64,000 bases of DNA from Leifsonia sp. ZF2019 (lineage in GTDB: Bacteria > Actinomycetota > Actinomycetes > Actinomycetales > Microbacteriaceae): positions 1,736,001 to 1,800,000 of the forward strand of contig NZ_CP065037.1 in assembly GCF_019924635.1 (NCBI RefSeq). Direction: 5' to 3'. This document shows, piece by piece, positions 35,945 through 45,889 of the stretch (within the stretch, counting starts at the first letter, position 1; each line of letters starts with the position of its first letter). The notes under the pieces are model-generated. The model ran no database searches and was not told the origin of the DNA. It was given only the letters and a program-made list of their open reading frames with translations. The translations under genes and the position numbers were made by a program.

Positions 35945-36933
35945 GCGTCGCCGAGCTCCGCTCCACTCGGGCGACGGTGCGGTCGGGATACCTCGACCCG
36001 ACCGCACCGGCCGCCGTCCAGATCGAGCCGGGGGATACCGTCCGGTACCTCGACACCTGGACGCACTGGGGGAACGAAGCGGTCTACGGCATGAGCTTCG
36101 CCGATCGCGAGCCGCTCCGCCATCGCTATCCGAAAGGCCCCTACTCGATGGTAGGCCCCGTCGAGATCGCCGGGGCGGCGCCCGGGGACGTCGTCGAGTG
36201 CGCCGTGCTCGATCTGCGCACCATCGACTGGGGGTGGAACTCGTTCCCGCACGGCGTCGGAGCGTTGCCCGACGATTTCGCCGAGCCCTACGTCCACTAC
36301 TTCCGTTTCGACGACGCCCGGACGGGCACGGATTACACCCACGGTGTGCGGCTTCCGCTACGACCGATGATCGGTGTGCTCGGGGTCGAACCCGGCGGCG
36401 ACGAGGTCTCTGCGATCACGGCCGGCCCGTGGGGCGGCAACCTCGTCCTCCCCGAGCTCGGCGTCGGCGCATCCGTGTTCCTCCCGGTCCGCCGCCCCCG
36501 AGCGCGCGTCTGGCTCGGCGACATCCATGCGCGCCAGGCGGAAGGCGTCGTCGATCAGACCGGCATCGAGACGGCCGCCGAACGCATCGACATCCGGTAC
36601 GCGCTCCACCGCCGGGTCCCGCTCGACGCGCCGCTCGTCGAGACGGCCACCCACTGGGTCCGGTTCGGCTTCGCCGACAGCCTCGACGACGCCCTCGTGG
36701 CCTGCCTCCGCGGAACGATCGCCTGGCTCGCCGCCGTGACGGACCTCTCGCCCAGTGAGGCGTATGCCCTGTGCAGCATGGCGGTCGACTTCCGCGTGAC
36801 GCAGTATGCGAACCAGACGGCCTCGGCCTACAGTGCGACGCCGCCCAAGACCGTCCACGCCATGATCCCGAAGGACGTCTTCGACTCCCGCGCCTCCGCG
36901 GCGGTCGGCGCGTGGCTCCGGGGAGGATCCTGA
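35941..36933 (+). CDS. Acetamidase/formamidase-family amidohydrolase
   Basis: A 330-residue FmdA/AmdA-family protein. Family features: VQIEPGDTVRYLDT, GPVEIAGAAPGDVVECAVLDL, GPWGGNLVLPELGVGASVFLPV, WLGDIHARQAEG and a C-terminal DFRVTQYANQT segment. Members hydrolyse short amides to ammonia and acid. GTG start overlaps the MaoC stop; the stop overlaps the SnoaL-like start as TGATG. Confidence 0.87.
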   Translation: MSVAELRSTRATVRSGYLDPTAPAAVQIEPGDTVRYLDTWTHWGNEAVYGMSFADREPLRHRYPKGPYSMVGPVEIAGAAPGDVVECAVLDLRTIDWGWNSFPHGVGALPDDFAEPYVHYFRFDDARTGTDYTHGVRLPLRPMIGVLGVEPGGDEVSAITAGPWGGNLVLPELGVGASVFLPVRRPRARVWLGDIHARQAEGVVDQTGIETAAERIDIRYALHRRVPLDAPLVETATHWVRFGFADSLDDALVACLRGTIAWLAAVTDLSPSEAYALCSMAVDFRVTQYANQTASAYSATPPKTVHAMIPKDVFDSRASAAVGAWLRGGS

Positions 36934-37316
36934 TGCGACTGACCGGAGCCGAGCGGCTCGAGATCGCGGCGCTCATCGCCGAGGCCGACGACTGCGCGAC
37001 CCGTCGTGACGCGACCGCCTATGCCGCTTTGTTCGACGTCGGTGCGCGGATGACCGGGGTGCAGGGCAGCGTCGCCGGGCGGGACGCCATCGAGCGCCGG
37101 GTGAGAGAGGTGTGGGCCGCTGAACCCGACGCGACCCTCCACCTGACGGTGACGCCCGTCGTCTCAGCGGAGATCGACGACGGCGAGGCGACGGCGCGAT
37201 CCGCCCTCCTGGTCGTGGATCCGACGGATCGGCGTCTGATCGCCGTGCAGCGGGTCAGCCATCGGCTGGTCCGGCGCGGTGCGGGTTGGAGCTTCGTCGC
37301 ACGCGACATCGGATGA
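36933..37316 (+). CDS. SnoaL/NTF2-like small protein
   Basis: A 127-residue cone-shaped NTF2-fold protein (SnoaL-like). The first helix is TGAERLEIAALIAEADDCATRRD and the C-terminal strand is RRGAGWSFVARDIG. It may be a cyclase, isomerase or binding protein; catalytic residues cannot be assigned. ATG 36933 follows GGGAGG and overlaps the previous stop by 1 base. It is the last gene of the five-gene set. Confidence 0.75.
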   Translation: MRLTGAERLEIAALIAEADDCATRRDATAYAALFDVGARMTGVQGSVAGRDAIERRVREVWAAEPDATLHLTVTPVVSAEIDDGEATARSALLVVDPTDRRLIAVQRVSHRLVRRGAGWSFVARDIG

Positions 37317-37344
37317 TCCCGGGGTCGCGGTCGTCGCGGTCACG

Positions 37345-37350
37345 TAGGGT
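37345..37350 (+). promoter_or_regulatory. -10 box (TAGGGT) for leaderless SDR gene
   Basis: TAGGGT is followed by 6 bases and ATG 37357. Confidence 0.5.
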
Positions 37351-37356
37351 CGAAGC

Positions 37357-38043
37357 ATGACCTCCGCCTCTCGCCCGATCGCCCTCGTCACCGGTGCTTC
37401 TCGCGGCATCGGCGCTGCCATCGCCCGCGAGCTCGGGCGCACCCATCACGTCCTGGTCGGAGGCCGGGACGACGCCGCGGTGGCGCGCGTCGTGTCCGGC
37501 CTGCCGTCGGCCGAGCCGTACGTGGGGGAGCTCACCGGCGACGGTCTGCCGTCGCTCCCCGAGCGGCTGGATGTGCTCGTGCACTCGGCGGGTGCGGAAG
37601 ACGGCGGCACGATCGAGGACACCGACCGGGCGACGTGGCGGCACCTGTTCGAAGTGAACGTCTTCGCGGTCGCGGAGCTGACCAGACGCGCCCTGCCGGC
37701 GCTGCGGCGAGCCGAGGGGCTCGTCGTGGTGATCAACAGCGGCTCGGGGCTGACGAGCGGACCCGGGGGTGGGCCGTATGCGGCCTCGAAGTTCGCCGCG
37801 CGGGCGCTGGCGGATGCGCTGCGGGAGGAGGAGCGGCCGAACGGAGTCCGGGTGAGCAGCATCCACCCCGGCCGCGTCGACACGGACATGCAGCGGGCTC
37901 TCGTCGCCCGGGAAGGTCACGACTACGACGAGGCGTACACGATCACGCCGGAGATGGTCGCGGCGACGGTCCGGACCGTGGTCGACCTGCCGTCGGCCGG
38001 GACGGTGGAGACGCTCAGCGTGCGGCCGATGCGGCGCCGCTGA
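37357..38043 (+). CDS. Short-chain dehydrogenase/reductase
   Basis: A 228-residue classical SDR. The cofactor motif is TGASRGIGAAI (about 13-23), the NAG equivalent HSAGAED, the catalytic Ser in NSGSGL, and YAASK holds Tyr/Lys. It is on the short side for the family. It has its own leaderless promoter, so it need not belong to the hydrolase operon upstream. Substrate unknown. Confidence 0.87.
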   Translation: MTSASRPIALVTGASRGIGAAIARELGRTHHVLVGGRDDAAVARVVSGLPSAEPYVGELTGDGLPSLPERLDVLVHSAGAEDGGTIEDTDRATWRHLFEVNVFAVAELTRRALPALRRAEGLVVVINSGSGLTSGPGGGPYAASKFAARALADALREEERPNGVRVSSIHPGRVDTDMQRALVAREGHDYDEAYTITPEMVAATVRTVVDLPSAGTVETLSVRPMRRR

Positions 38044-38075
38044 ACGATCAGGCCCGGCCGCGGACGGGTCCGGCG

Positions 38076-39542
<1,467 letters not shown>

Positions 39543-39544
39543 TC

Positions 39545-40402
39545 ATGACCCTTCCGCTCTCCGGCTCCCGTCCGTCGCGCCCCGCCCGTTCGCAGCATGT
39601 CTTCGAGGTGGTGCGCACCGAACGGCTGACCCCGCACCTGGTGCGCGTGGTGCTCGGAGGTGCGGCCTTCGACGCGTTCGTCGGGGAGGCGGATCCCGGC
39701 AAGCTGGCGACGACCGACAAATACGTCAAGCTGCTGATGGCGAAGCCGGGGCTGGACCTGCAGCCGCCGTACGACCTGGACGCGCTGCGGGCCGAGCTGC
39801 CGCCGGAGGACGTCCCGGTGCGCCGCACCTACACCGTGCGCGACCTCGACCGGGAGGCGAAGACGCTCACGATCGACTTCGTCGTGCACGGCGACGAGGG
39901 GATCGCCGGCCCGTGGGCGGCAGCGGCGCAGCCCGGCGACCTGCTCGCGCTCTCGGGCCCGGGCGGCATGTACGCCCCCGTCGACGACCCCGGAGTGGAG
40001 CACCTGCTGATCGGCGACGACAGCGCTCTTCCCGCGGTGGCGGCTGGTCTCGCCGGTATGGTGGCGGAAGCGCGCGGGCTGGTGCTGATCGAGGTCGGGG
40101 GAGCGGCGGACGAACTGGAGCTGGAGCATCCCGCCGGGGTGGAGGTGCGCTGGGTGCACCGCGGCTCCGCGGTCGCGGGCGAGCCGCTGGTGGAGGCCGT
40201 CCGGGCGCTCCCCGAGCCGGGCGGGCGGGTGCAGGTCTTCGCGCACGGCGAGCGCACGGCGATGAAGGGGGTGCGCGCGGTCCTGCAGGGCTGGGGGCTG
40301 ACCCGGGAGGAGTTCTCGCTCTCCGCGTACTGGGCGCTGGGTCGTGCCGAGGACACGTTCCAGGCCGAGAAGCGGCTGCCCGTCGGGGACCTGTTCGCCT
40401 GA
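39545..40402 (+). CDS. Siderophore-interacting protein (ferric-siderophore reductase)
   Basis: A 285-residue SIP/ViuB-family flavoprotein. The FAD-binding domain shows RRTYTVRDLD and the family's LSGPGGMYAP segment. The C-terminal SIP domain ends in SLSAYWALGRAEDTFQAEKR. It reduces iron in imported ferric siderophores to release it in the cytoplasm. No IdeR/DmdR box was recognised upstream, and no siderophore transporter is adjacent. Confidence 0.9.
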   Translation: MTLPLSGSRPSRPARSQHVFEVVRTERLTPHLVRVVLGGAAFDAFVGEADPGKLATTDKYVKLLMAKPGLDLQPPYDLDALRAELPPEDVPVRRTYTVRDLDREAKTLTIDFVVHGDEGIAGPWAAAAQPGDLLALSGPGGMYAPVDDPGVEHLLIGDDSALPAVAAGLAGMVAEARGLVLIEVGGAADELELEHPAGVEVRWVHRGSAVAGEPLVEAVRALPEPGGRVQVFAHGERTAMKGVRAVLQGWGLTREEFSLSAYWALGRAEDTFQAEKRLPVGDLFA

Positions 40403-40447
40403 GCGGACGGACCGGGGCGGTCGGTCGCGACGCGGGAGAGCCTCCGT

Positions 40448-41146
40448 CTAGACCGTAGCGCTCGCGTCCGTCGCGGTCGCGTCGGTGGCGTGCGACACCG
40501 CGTTGATGCGCTCGGCGGCGATCTCGACGTGATCGGCCATCGCAGACTCCGCGCGGCCCGGGTCCCCGCTGGCGAGCGCGTCGACGAGGGCCTCGTGCGA
40601 GCGCGCGTGCGCGACGAGCTCGTCGGCGGCGAGGGAGCCGTTGGCCGCGCGGAGGAAGCCGTTGATGCGGCTGCGCAGCTGCGAGGCGATGGTGAGCAGC
40701 GTGCGGTTGTCGGCCATCTCCCACAGGGTCTCGTGGAATCGGCTGTCGAGGGCGAACAGGCTCTCCAGCTGCTCCTTCTCGGCCGCGGCGACCATCTGCC
40801 GGACGATGCGGCGCAGGGCCTGGTCGGACTTCGCGCTCCATGCCGTCTGCACGCTGCGGGCCACGTATTGCTCCAGGACGATGCGCAGGCCGGTGATCTC
40901 CTGCAGCTCCTTCTCGGTGAGCGACGCGACCCGGGCTCCGCGGCGCGGGGTGCGCTCGACGAGGCCCTCCTCGCTCAGCTTGGCGAGGGCCTCCCGCACC
41001 GGGATGTGGCTGACGCCGAGGCTGTCGGCGAGCTTGCGCTCGACCAGTCGCTCGCCGGGCTCGAGCCGGCCGTTCTGGATGGCGTCGCGGAGCTCGTCGG
41101 CGACTTTGGCCGAGATGTTCCGGTCGGACACGCTCCCGAATGTCAT
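40448..41146 (-). CDS. GntR/FCD-family regulator of the sugar-acid cluster
   Basis: A 232-residue GntR regulator. The winged HTH is at about 8-72 (LRDAIQNGRLEPGERLVERKLADSLGVS, in two pieces). An FCD ligand domain is at about 80-215 with the family metal-site pattern (ALDSRFHETLW and RSHEALVDAL). FCD proteins bind sugar acids or other carboxylates. ATG 41146 follows GGAGGGAG. It is divergent from a 15-gene catabolic operon. Sites related to GCTATAGC overlap its own promoter, the operon promoter and a second divergent promoter at 60.5 kb, so it probably controls all of them. Confidence 0.9.
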   Translation of the reverse strand: MTFGSVSDRNISAKVADELRDAIQNGRLEPGERLVERKLADSLGVSHIPVREALAKLSEEGLVERTPRRGARVASLTEKELQEITGLRIVLEQYVARSVQTAWSAKSDQALRRIVRQMVAAAEKEQLESLFALDSRFHETLWEMADNRTLLTIASQLRSRINGFLRAANGSLAADELVAHARSHEALVDALASGDPGRAESAMADHVEIAAERINAVSHATDATATDASATV

Positions 41147-41173
41147 GGCTCTCCCTCCTGCGTGGGTGCTTCC

Positions 41174-41189
41174 GCTACAAGCTATAGGA
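41174..41189. promoter_or_regulatory. GntR operator at its own promoter
   Basis: GCTACAAGCTATAGGA contains GCTATAGG (41181-41188), a one-base variant of GCTATAGC. It overlaps a minus-strand -10 (TAGCTT, 41179-41184) of the GntR gene, suggesting autoregulation. Confidence 0.55.
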
Positions 41190-41285
41190 CGCGAGGATGG
41201 ATTCGCGCAAGACATCGCTCCGTGTCTCCTGGTCGGGGGAGGCGTTTGTTTCGAGCGCGTAAAGCTTTCTTCCTCAGCTCGTCAT

Positions 41286-41316
41286 TTGCTACATGCTATA
41301 GCAATAATGCTATCGT
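41286..41316 (+). promoter_or_regulatory. Promoter and GntR operator of the 15-gene operon
   Basis: Palindrome TGCTATAGCA (41294-41303) is flanked by TGCTA half-sites at 41287-41291 and 41308-41312. TTGCTA (41286-41291) and TATCGT (41311-41316), 19 bases apart, could be -35 and -10. The operator lies between them, as for a repressor. Confidence 0.7.
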
Positions 41317-41400
41317 GGGAGCGTTCGACGGCGAACCGCTCCCAGCGAAGCCGTCGGCCCGGGTCCCCGGGCACGGACAGATGAGAGAGCGCGAGGAACG

Positions 41401-42675
41401 ATGGACCACACCCCCGTAGCCGGCCGCCCGGTCCGCATCGCCGTCATCGGCGCGGGCAACCGCGGCCAGTCGTACGCGAAGTGGGTCCACGCCAATCCCG
41501 ATCGGGCGCGCATCGTCGCGGTCGCCGACCCGCGTCCGTTCCAGCGCGGCGTCATCGCGGCCGGCGACCCGGACGTGCGCCACTTCGAGGATTGGCGCGA
41601 GCTGGTCGCCGAGCCCGAGCGCATCGCCGACATGGTCATCGTCTCCACGCAGGACCGGCAGCACGTCGAGCCGGCCGTCGCGTGCGCCGAGCGCGGCTAC
41701 GCCATCCTGATGGAGAAGCCGCTGGCGCCCACCGAGGAGGAGTCGCGGCGCATCGTCGCGGCGATCGAGTCGGCCGGGGTGCTGTTCGGGGTCTGCCACG
41801 TCATGCGGTACATGCCGTACACCGACCTCGTGAAGAGCGTCGTCGACTCCGGCGTGCTGGGAGACATCGTCAACGTGCAGCACCTCGAGCCCGTCGGGTG
41901 GTGGCACATGGCGCACTCGTACGTGCGCGGCCCCTGGCGCCGTGAGGACCTCGCCGCGCCGATGCTGCTTGCCAAATCCAGCCACGATCTCGACTGGATC
42001 CGCTATGTGACGGGCAAGCGCATCGCGACGGTCGCGAGCTTCGGGTCGCGGCATCACTTCCGGCACGAGAACAAGCCGGCGCTGGCCGCCGACCGCTGCC
42101 TCGACTGCCCGCTGCAGGAGACGTGCCCGTACGCGGCGCAGAAGCTCTACCTGCCGGTCGTCCGCGACGAGGGTGCGGTGTGGCCGGTCACGGTCATCAC
42201 CGACGACGCCACGGAGGAGGGCGTGATCGAGGCGCTCCGCACCGGCCCGTACGGGGTGTGCGTCTACGGAGCCGACAACACCGTCGTCGACAACCAGGTC
42301 GTCGCCCTGCAGTTCGAGGACGGCGCGGCCGGCACCTTCACGATGACGGCCTTCAGCGAGCAGGAGCACCGCAAGACGCAGCTCTTCGGCTCGCACGGCA
42401 TGCTCGACGGCGACGGCGAGCGCGTGCGGGTCACCGACTTCCGCACCGGGGAGTCCACGGTCCACGAGACCGGGCCGACCGGGGCGGCGAACGCCGGAGG
42501 CGACCACGGCGGCGGGGACGGCGGCGTGATGAGCGCCTTCGTCGCGGCCGTCGCCGCCGGCGACCCGGGCCTCATCCGGTCCGGTCCGCGCGAGTCCCTC
42601 GACAGCCATCTGGCGGTGTTCGCGGCCGAGCGCTCGCGGCACGGCGGGACGGTCGAGGCGGTCCCGCGCTTCTAG
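41401..42675 (+). CDS. Gfo/Idh/MocA-family oxidoreductase with CxxC-type cysteine cluster
   Basis: A 424-residue NAD(P)-dependent sugar oxidoreductase. The Rossmann motif is AVIGAGNRGQSYAKW (about 14-28). MEKPLAPTEEE carries the family Lys-Pro motif, and the C-terminal domain follows. A DRCLDCPLQETCPYAA segment at about residues 232-247 has four Cys, suggesting a structural metal site; this is seen in a subset of the family. It is the first gene of the operon, after GAGGAAC. It probably oxidises, reduces or epimerises a sugar imported by the next genes. Confidence 0.88.
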   Translation: MDHTPVAGRPVRIAVIGAGNRGQSYAKWVHANPDRARIVAVADPRPFQRGVIAAGDPDVRHFEDWRELVAEPERIADMVIVSTQDRQHVEPAVACAERGYAILMEKPLAPTEEESRRIVAAIESAGVLFGVCHVMRYMPYTDLVKSVVDSGVLGDIVNVQHLEPVGWWHMAHSYVRGPWRREDLAAPMLLAKSSHDLDWIRYVTGKRIATVASFGSRHHFRHENKPALAADRCLDCPLQETCPYAAQKLYLPVVRDEGAVWPVTVITDDATEEGVIEALRTGPYGVCVYGADNTVVDNQVVALQFEDGAAGTFTMTAFSEQEHRKTQLFGSHGMLDGDGERVRVTDFRTGESTVHETGPTGAANAGGDHGGGDGGVMSAFVAAVAAGDPGLIRSGPRESLDSHLAVFAAERSRHGGTVEAVPRF

Positions 42676-42732
42676 CAGCACCAGCACCTGCGGCATCCGC
42701 CGCGCCCCCACCCCCACGCACGAAGGAGCAGC

Positions 42733-43977
42733 ATGCGGTACACGAAGACGATCACGGCGGCAGCCGTGGCAGCGACGGCGGCGCTCGCGCTGGCCGGTTG
42801 CAGCGGCAGCTCCGGAGGCTCTGACGGCTCGAAGAAGACGGTCACCATGTGGATCTATCCGGTGATCGCCGACGAGGCGAAGCACAAGAGCTTCTGGGAC
42901 GACACGATCAAGGCGTTCGAGGCCGAGCACAAGGACATCACCGTCAAGTACGAGATCTACCCCTGGGCGAACCGTGACGAGTCGCTGTCGACGGCGATCG
43001 CCGCGGGCAAGGGCCCCGACCTCGTCTACTTGATCCCCGACCAGCTGAGCACGTATCAGAAGTCGATCGAGCCGATGGACTCCTACCTGCCGAGCGATCA
43101 GAAGAAGGACATCCTCGACAACGTCGCGGAGTCGATCACGATCGACGGCAAGCTGATGGCCGCGCCGATCCTCACCAGTGCCAACGCCCTGATGTGCGAC
43201 GCCAAGGCATTCGAGGCGGCAGGCGTCACCGAGTACCCGAAGACCTGGGACGACCTGGAGAAGCTCGCCCCGATCTTCAAAGAGAAGGGCATCTACGTCA
43301 CCCAGTACTTCGGCTCGCCGGACGTCACCCTCAACATGACCTTCTACCCGCTCCTCTGGCAGGCCGGCGGCTCGGTCTACAACAAGGACGGCAGCAAGGT
43401 CGCCTTCGACAGCACAGCCGGGGAGAAGGCGCTCAGCATGATCTCCGACTTCGCCCAGAAGGGCTACATCGAGAAGGACCTCATCTCGACGATGCCGGCC
43501 CTGGAGCAGACGGCTCTCGCCACGAACAACGTGGCCTGCACCTGGCAGTCGGGCCCGAGCGACGTCACCAGCTTCTGGGGCGAGGACGCGATCAAGATCC
43601 TCCCGCCGCTGACGGACGAGAAGCAGGTCTCCTACGGCACGGTGGGGTCGCTCGCCATGCTCAAGGGCGCGAAGGACAAGGACGCCGCTGGCGAGTTCGC
43701 CGCGTTCGCCACGGACGCCGAGAACTCGAAGAAGTTCGACCTGGCCTCCAACTTCTTCTCCCCGCTGAAGTCGACCGGCGAGCTCTACGCCGACAACCCC
43801 ATCCAGAGCGCGATCGAGAAGACGATCCCGACGAGCAAGGTCGGCGAGCTGCAGCCCAGCGCGCGTGCCGTGATGGGCGTGCTCGCCCCGGAGATCCAGG
43901 CCGCGCTGCTCGGCACGAAGTCGCCGGAGCAGGCGCTGAAGGACGCGGCCGCCGCCGCGCAGCCGCTGATCAAGTGA
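42733..43977 (+). CDS. Sugar ABC transporter substrate-binding lipoprotein
   Basis: A 414-residue family 1 (CUT1-type) binding protein. Signal peptide with lipobox LALAGC (Cys23) is followed by a Gly/Ser linker. The bilobed domain shows VTMWIYPVI, GPDLVYLIPDQ and typical C-terminal helices. It captures a sugar or oligosaccharide outside the membrane for the two permeases that follow. No ATPase gene is present in the cluster; a shared MsiK-type ATPase elsewhere is expected for actinobacterial CUT1 systems. ATG 42733 follows AAGGAG. Confidence 0.92.
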   Translation: MRYTKTITAAAVAATAALALAGCSGSSGGSDGSKKTVTMWIYPVIADEAKHKSFWDDTIKAFEAEHKDITVKYEIYPWANRDESLSTAIAAGKGPDLVYLIPDQLSTYQKSIEPMDSYLPSDQKKDILDNVAESITIDGKLMAAPILTSANALMCDAKAFEAAGVTEYPKTWDDLEKLAPIFKEKGIYVTQYFGSPDVTLNMTFYPLLWQAGGSVYNKDGSKVAFDSTAGEKALSMISDFAQKGYIEKDLISTMPALEQTALATNNVACTWQSGPSDVTSFWGEDAIKILPPLTDEKQVSYGTVGSLAMLKGAKDKDAAGEFAAFATDAENSKKFDLASNFFSPLKSTGELYADNPIQSAIEKTIPTSKVGELQPSARAVMGVLAPEIQAALLGTKSPEQALKDAAAAAQPLIK

Positions 43978-44039
43978 CCGTCGGATCCGGCCGGGGCGCC
44001 TGACCGCCCCGGCCGGGTCCGCGACCCGAGGAGACCCCC

Positions 44040-44996
44040 GTGACCACCACCCCCACCCAGCCCCGGCCTCCCGCCGTGGGCGGACGAGCGGACGGCGGGC
44101 AGCGCCGCGACGATCGGCCGCCCGGCCTGACCAAGCGGGTCCTCGCGCGCCGGGAGGCCCGGATCGCGCTGTTCTTCGTGCTGCCCGCGTTCGTGCTGTT
44201 CCTCGCCTTCCGGTTCGGTCCGGCGATCGCCGGTGTCGGGTTGAGCTTCTTCGACTACGACATCTCGGGAGAGCTCGACTGGGAGGGCGTCAAGAACTTC
44301 GAGCGGATGTTCGCCGATCCGACGTTCTGGCAGGCCCTCGGCGTCACGCTCGCGTACTCGGTGCTCGCGGTGCCGATCTCCCTCGCGCTGTCGGTCGCGA
44401 TGGCGCTCGGCGTGCGCCGTGCCTTCCGGGGGTCGCGGTTCTTCCGCTCCGTGTTCTTCCTGCCGGTGATCACCTCACTGGTGCTGGCCGGGGCGATCTT
44501 CAAGTGGATCTTCTCGACGGACGGCCCCTGGTCGGCGATCATGACGCCGCTCGGGCTGGGCGGTTCCTGGCTCAACTCCACGGTGCTCGTCATCCCCGCA
44601 CTCGTGGTCGTCGGGGTCTGGTCGCGATTCGGCTACGGGATGCTCATCGTGATCGCCGCGCTGCAGGACGTGCCGCGCGAGCTGGAGGAGGCCGCCCTGA
44701 TGGACGGCGCCGGCGCCTGGTCGCGGTTCCGCTTCATCGTGCTGCCGCATCTCAAGCCCACGCTGTTCTTCCTCGCGGTGATCGAGACGACGGCGTCGTT
44801 CCAGGTGTTCGACCTCGTCTACGTGATGACCCAGGGCGGCCCGGCGCACGCGAGCTACTCGCTCGTCTACATGCTCTACGACCAGGGCTTCAAGTACACC
44901 GACTACGGCTACGCGGCCGCCATCGGCGTCGCGCTCTTCGTCATGACACTCGTCGTCGCGCTGATCCAGCGCCGCGTCATCGGGAGGCAGAAGTGA
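44040..44996 (+). CDS. Sugar ABC transporter permease 1 (MalF type)
   Basis: A 318-residue inner-membrane permease with about six helices. The EAA loop reads LEEAALMDGAGAWSRFRFIVLPHLKP, split over the usual G position. An N-terminal 40-residue Pro/Arg-rich tail is cytoplasmic. GTG 44040 follows GAGGAGA. Its stop overlaps the second permease start by 4 bases, consistent with heterodimer formation. Confidence 0.93.
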   Translation: MTTTPTQPRPPAVGGRADGGQRRDDRPPGLTKRVLARREARIALFFVLPAFVLFLAFRFGPAIAGVGLSFFDYDISGELDWEGVKNFERMFADPTFWQALGVTLAYSVLAVPISLALSVAMALGVRRAFRGSRFFRSVFFLPVITSLVLAGAIFKWIFSTDGPWSAIMTPLGLGGSWLNSTVLVIPALVVVGVWSRFGYGMLIVIAALQDVPRELEEAALMDGAGAWSRFRFIVLPHLKPTLFFLAVIETTASFQVFDLVYVMTQGGPAHASYSLVYMLYDQGFKYTDYGYAAAIGVALFVMTLVVALIQRRVIGRQK

Positions 44997-45859
44997 CCAC
45001 AGCGACCACGCGCGTGACGCGCACGCGCTCCTTCCGCGCCCTGCACCCGACCCGCGGCGGCCTCGTGCTGCGCTACCTCTGGCTGTCGATCGCGGCGGTG
45101 CTCTGCTTCTTCCCCTTCTACGCGATGGTCGTGCTGAGCCTGAAGCCGGGCCTCGCCGTGCAGTTCCCGCAGAGCCTCCTGCCGTGGAACCTCTCCACCG
45201 CCTCCTACGAACAAGTGCTGGGCGGACAGAACCTGCTGGCCTGGCTCGGCAACACGTTGATCTACGCGGTGGTGAGCGTGGTGGCCGTGCTGCTGCTCTC
45301 GGCGATGGCCGGGTACGCGTTCGCGAAAAAGCGCTTCCGCGGCAAGGAGACCATGTTCTGGTCGTTCCTCGCCATGGTGATGGTCCCCTTCCACGTCACG
45401 CTGATCCCCACCTTCATCGTGCTGGCGAAGCTCGGCGGTGTGGACACCTACTGGGGCCTCATCCTCCCGACGCTCGCGAACGCGCAAGCCGTCTTCCTGA
45501 TGCGCCAGTTCATCCAGGGGCTGCCGGACGAGCTGTTCGAGGCGGCGCGGATCGACGGCGCGGGGGAGTTCCGCATCTTCCTGACGATCGTGCTCCCGCT
45601 GTGCAAGCCGGTACTCGCGACGCTCGGCATCTTCGTGTTCCTCTGGCACTGGAACGACTTCCTCTGGCCGTTGATCATGGCCAAGAGCTCCGACATGTGG
45701 ACGCTCACCGTCGGCATCGCGTCGCTGCAGCAGCAGAACGTGCCGCTCAGCGTCATGCTCGCGGGCTCGGTGGTCGCGCTCGTCCCCATCTTCTTCGCCT
45801 ACTCCGTGGCCCAGCGCTACGTGCAGGAGGGCGTCACGTCCGCGGGGATCAAGGGCTGA
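44993..45859 (+). CDS. Sugar ABC transporter permease 2 (MalG type)
   Basis: A 288-residue permease. The EAA motif is in ELFEAARIDGAGEFRIFLTI followed by VLPLCKP. The C-terminus AYSVAQRYVQEGVTSAGIKG is typical of MalG-like subunits. GTG 44993 overlaps the preceding stop (GTGA). Together with the lipoprotein and permease 1 it forms a CUT1 importer. Confidence 0.93.
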   Translation: MTTATTRVTRTRSFRALHPTRGGLVLRYLWLSIAAVLCFFPFYAMVVLSLKPGLAVQFPQSLLPWNLSTASYEQVLGGQNLLAWLGNTLIYAVVSVVAVLLLSAMAGYAFAKKRFRGKETMFWSFLAMVMVPFHVTLIPTFIVLAKLGGVDTYWGLILPTLANAQAVFLMRQFIQGLPDELFEAARIDGAGEFRIFLTIVLPLCKPVLATLGIFVFLWHWNDFLWPLIMAKSSDMWTLTVGIASLQQQNVPLSVMLAGSVVALVPIFFAYSVAQRYVQEGVTSAGIKG

Positions 45860-45889
45860 GGCCCGCCCCGCTCGATGCGAAAGGCAGAC

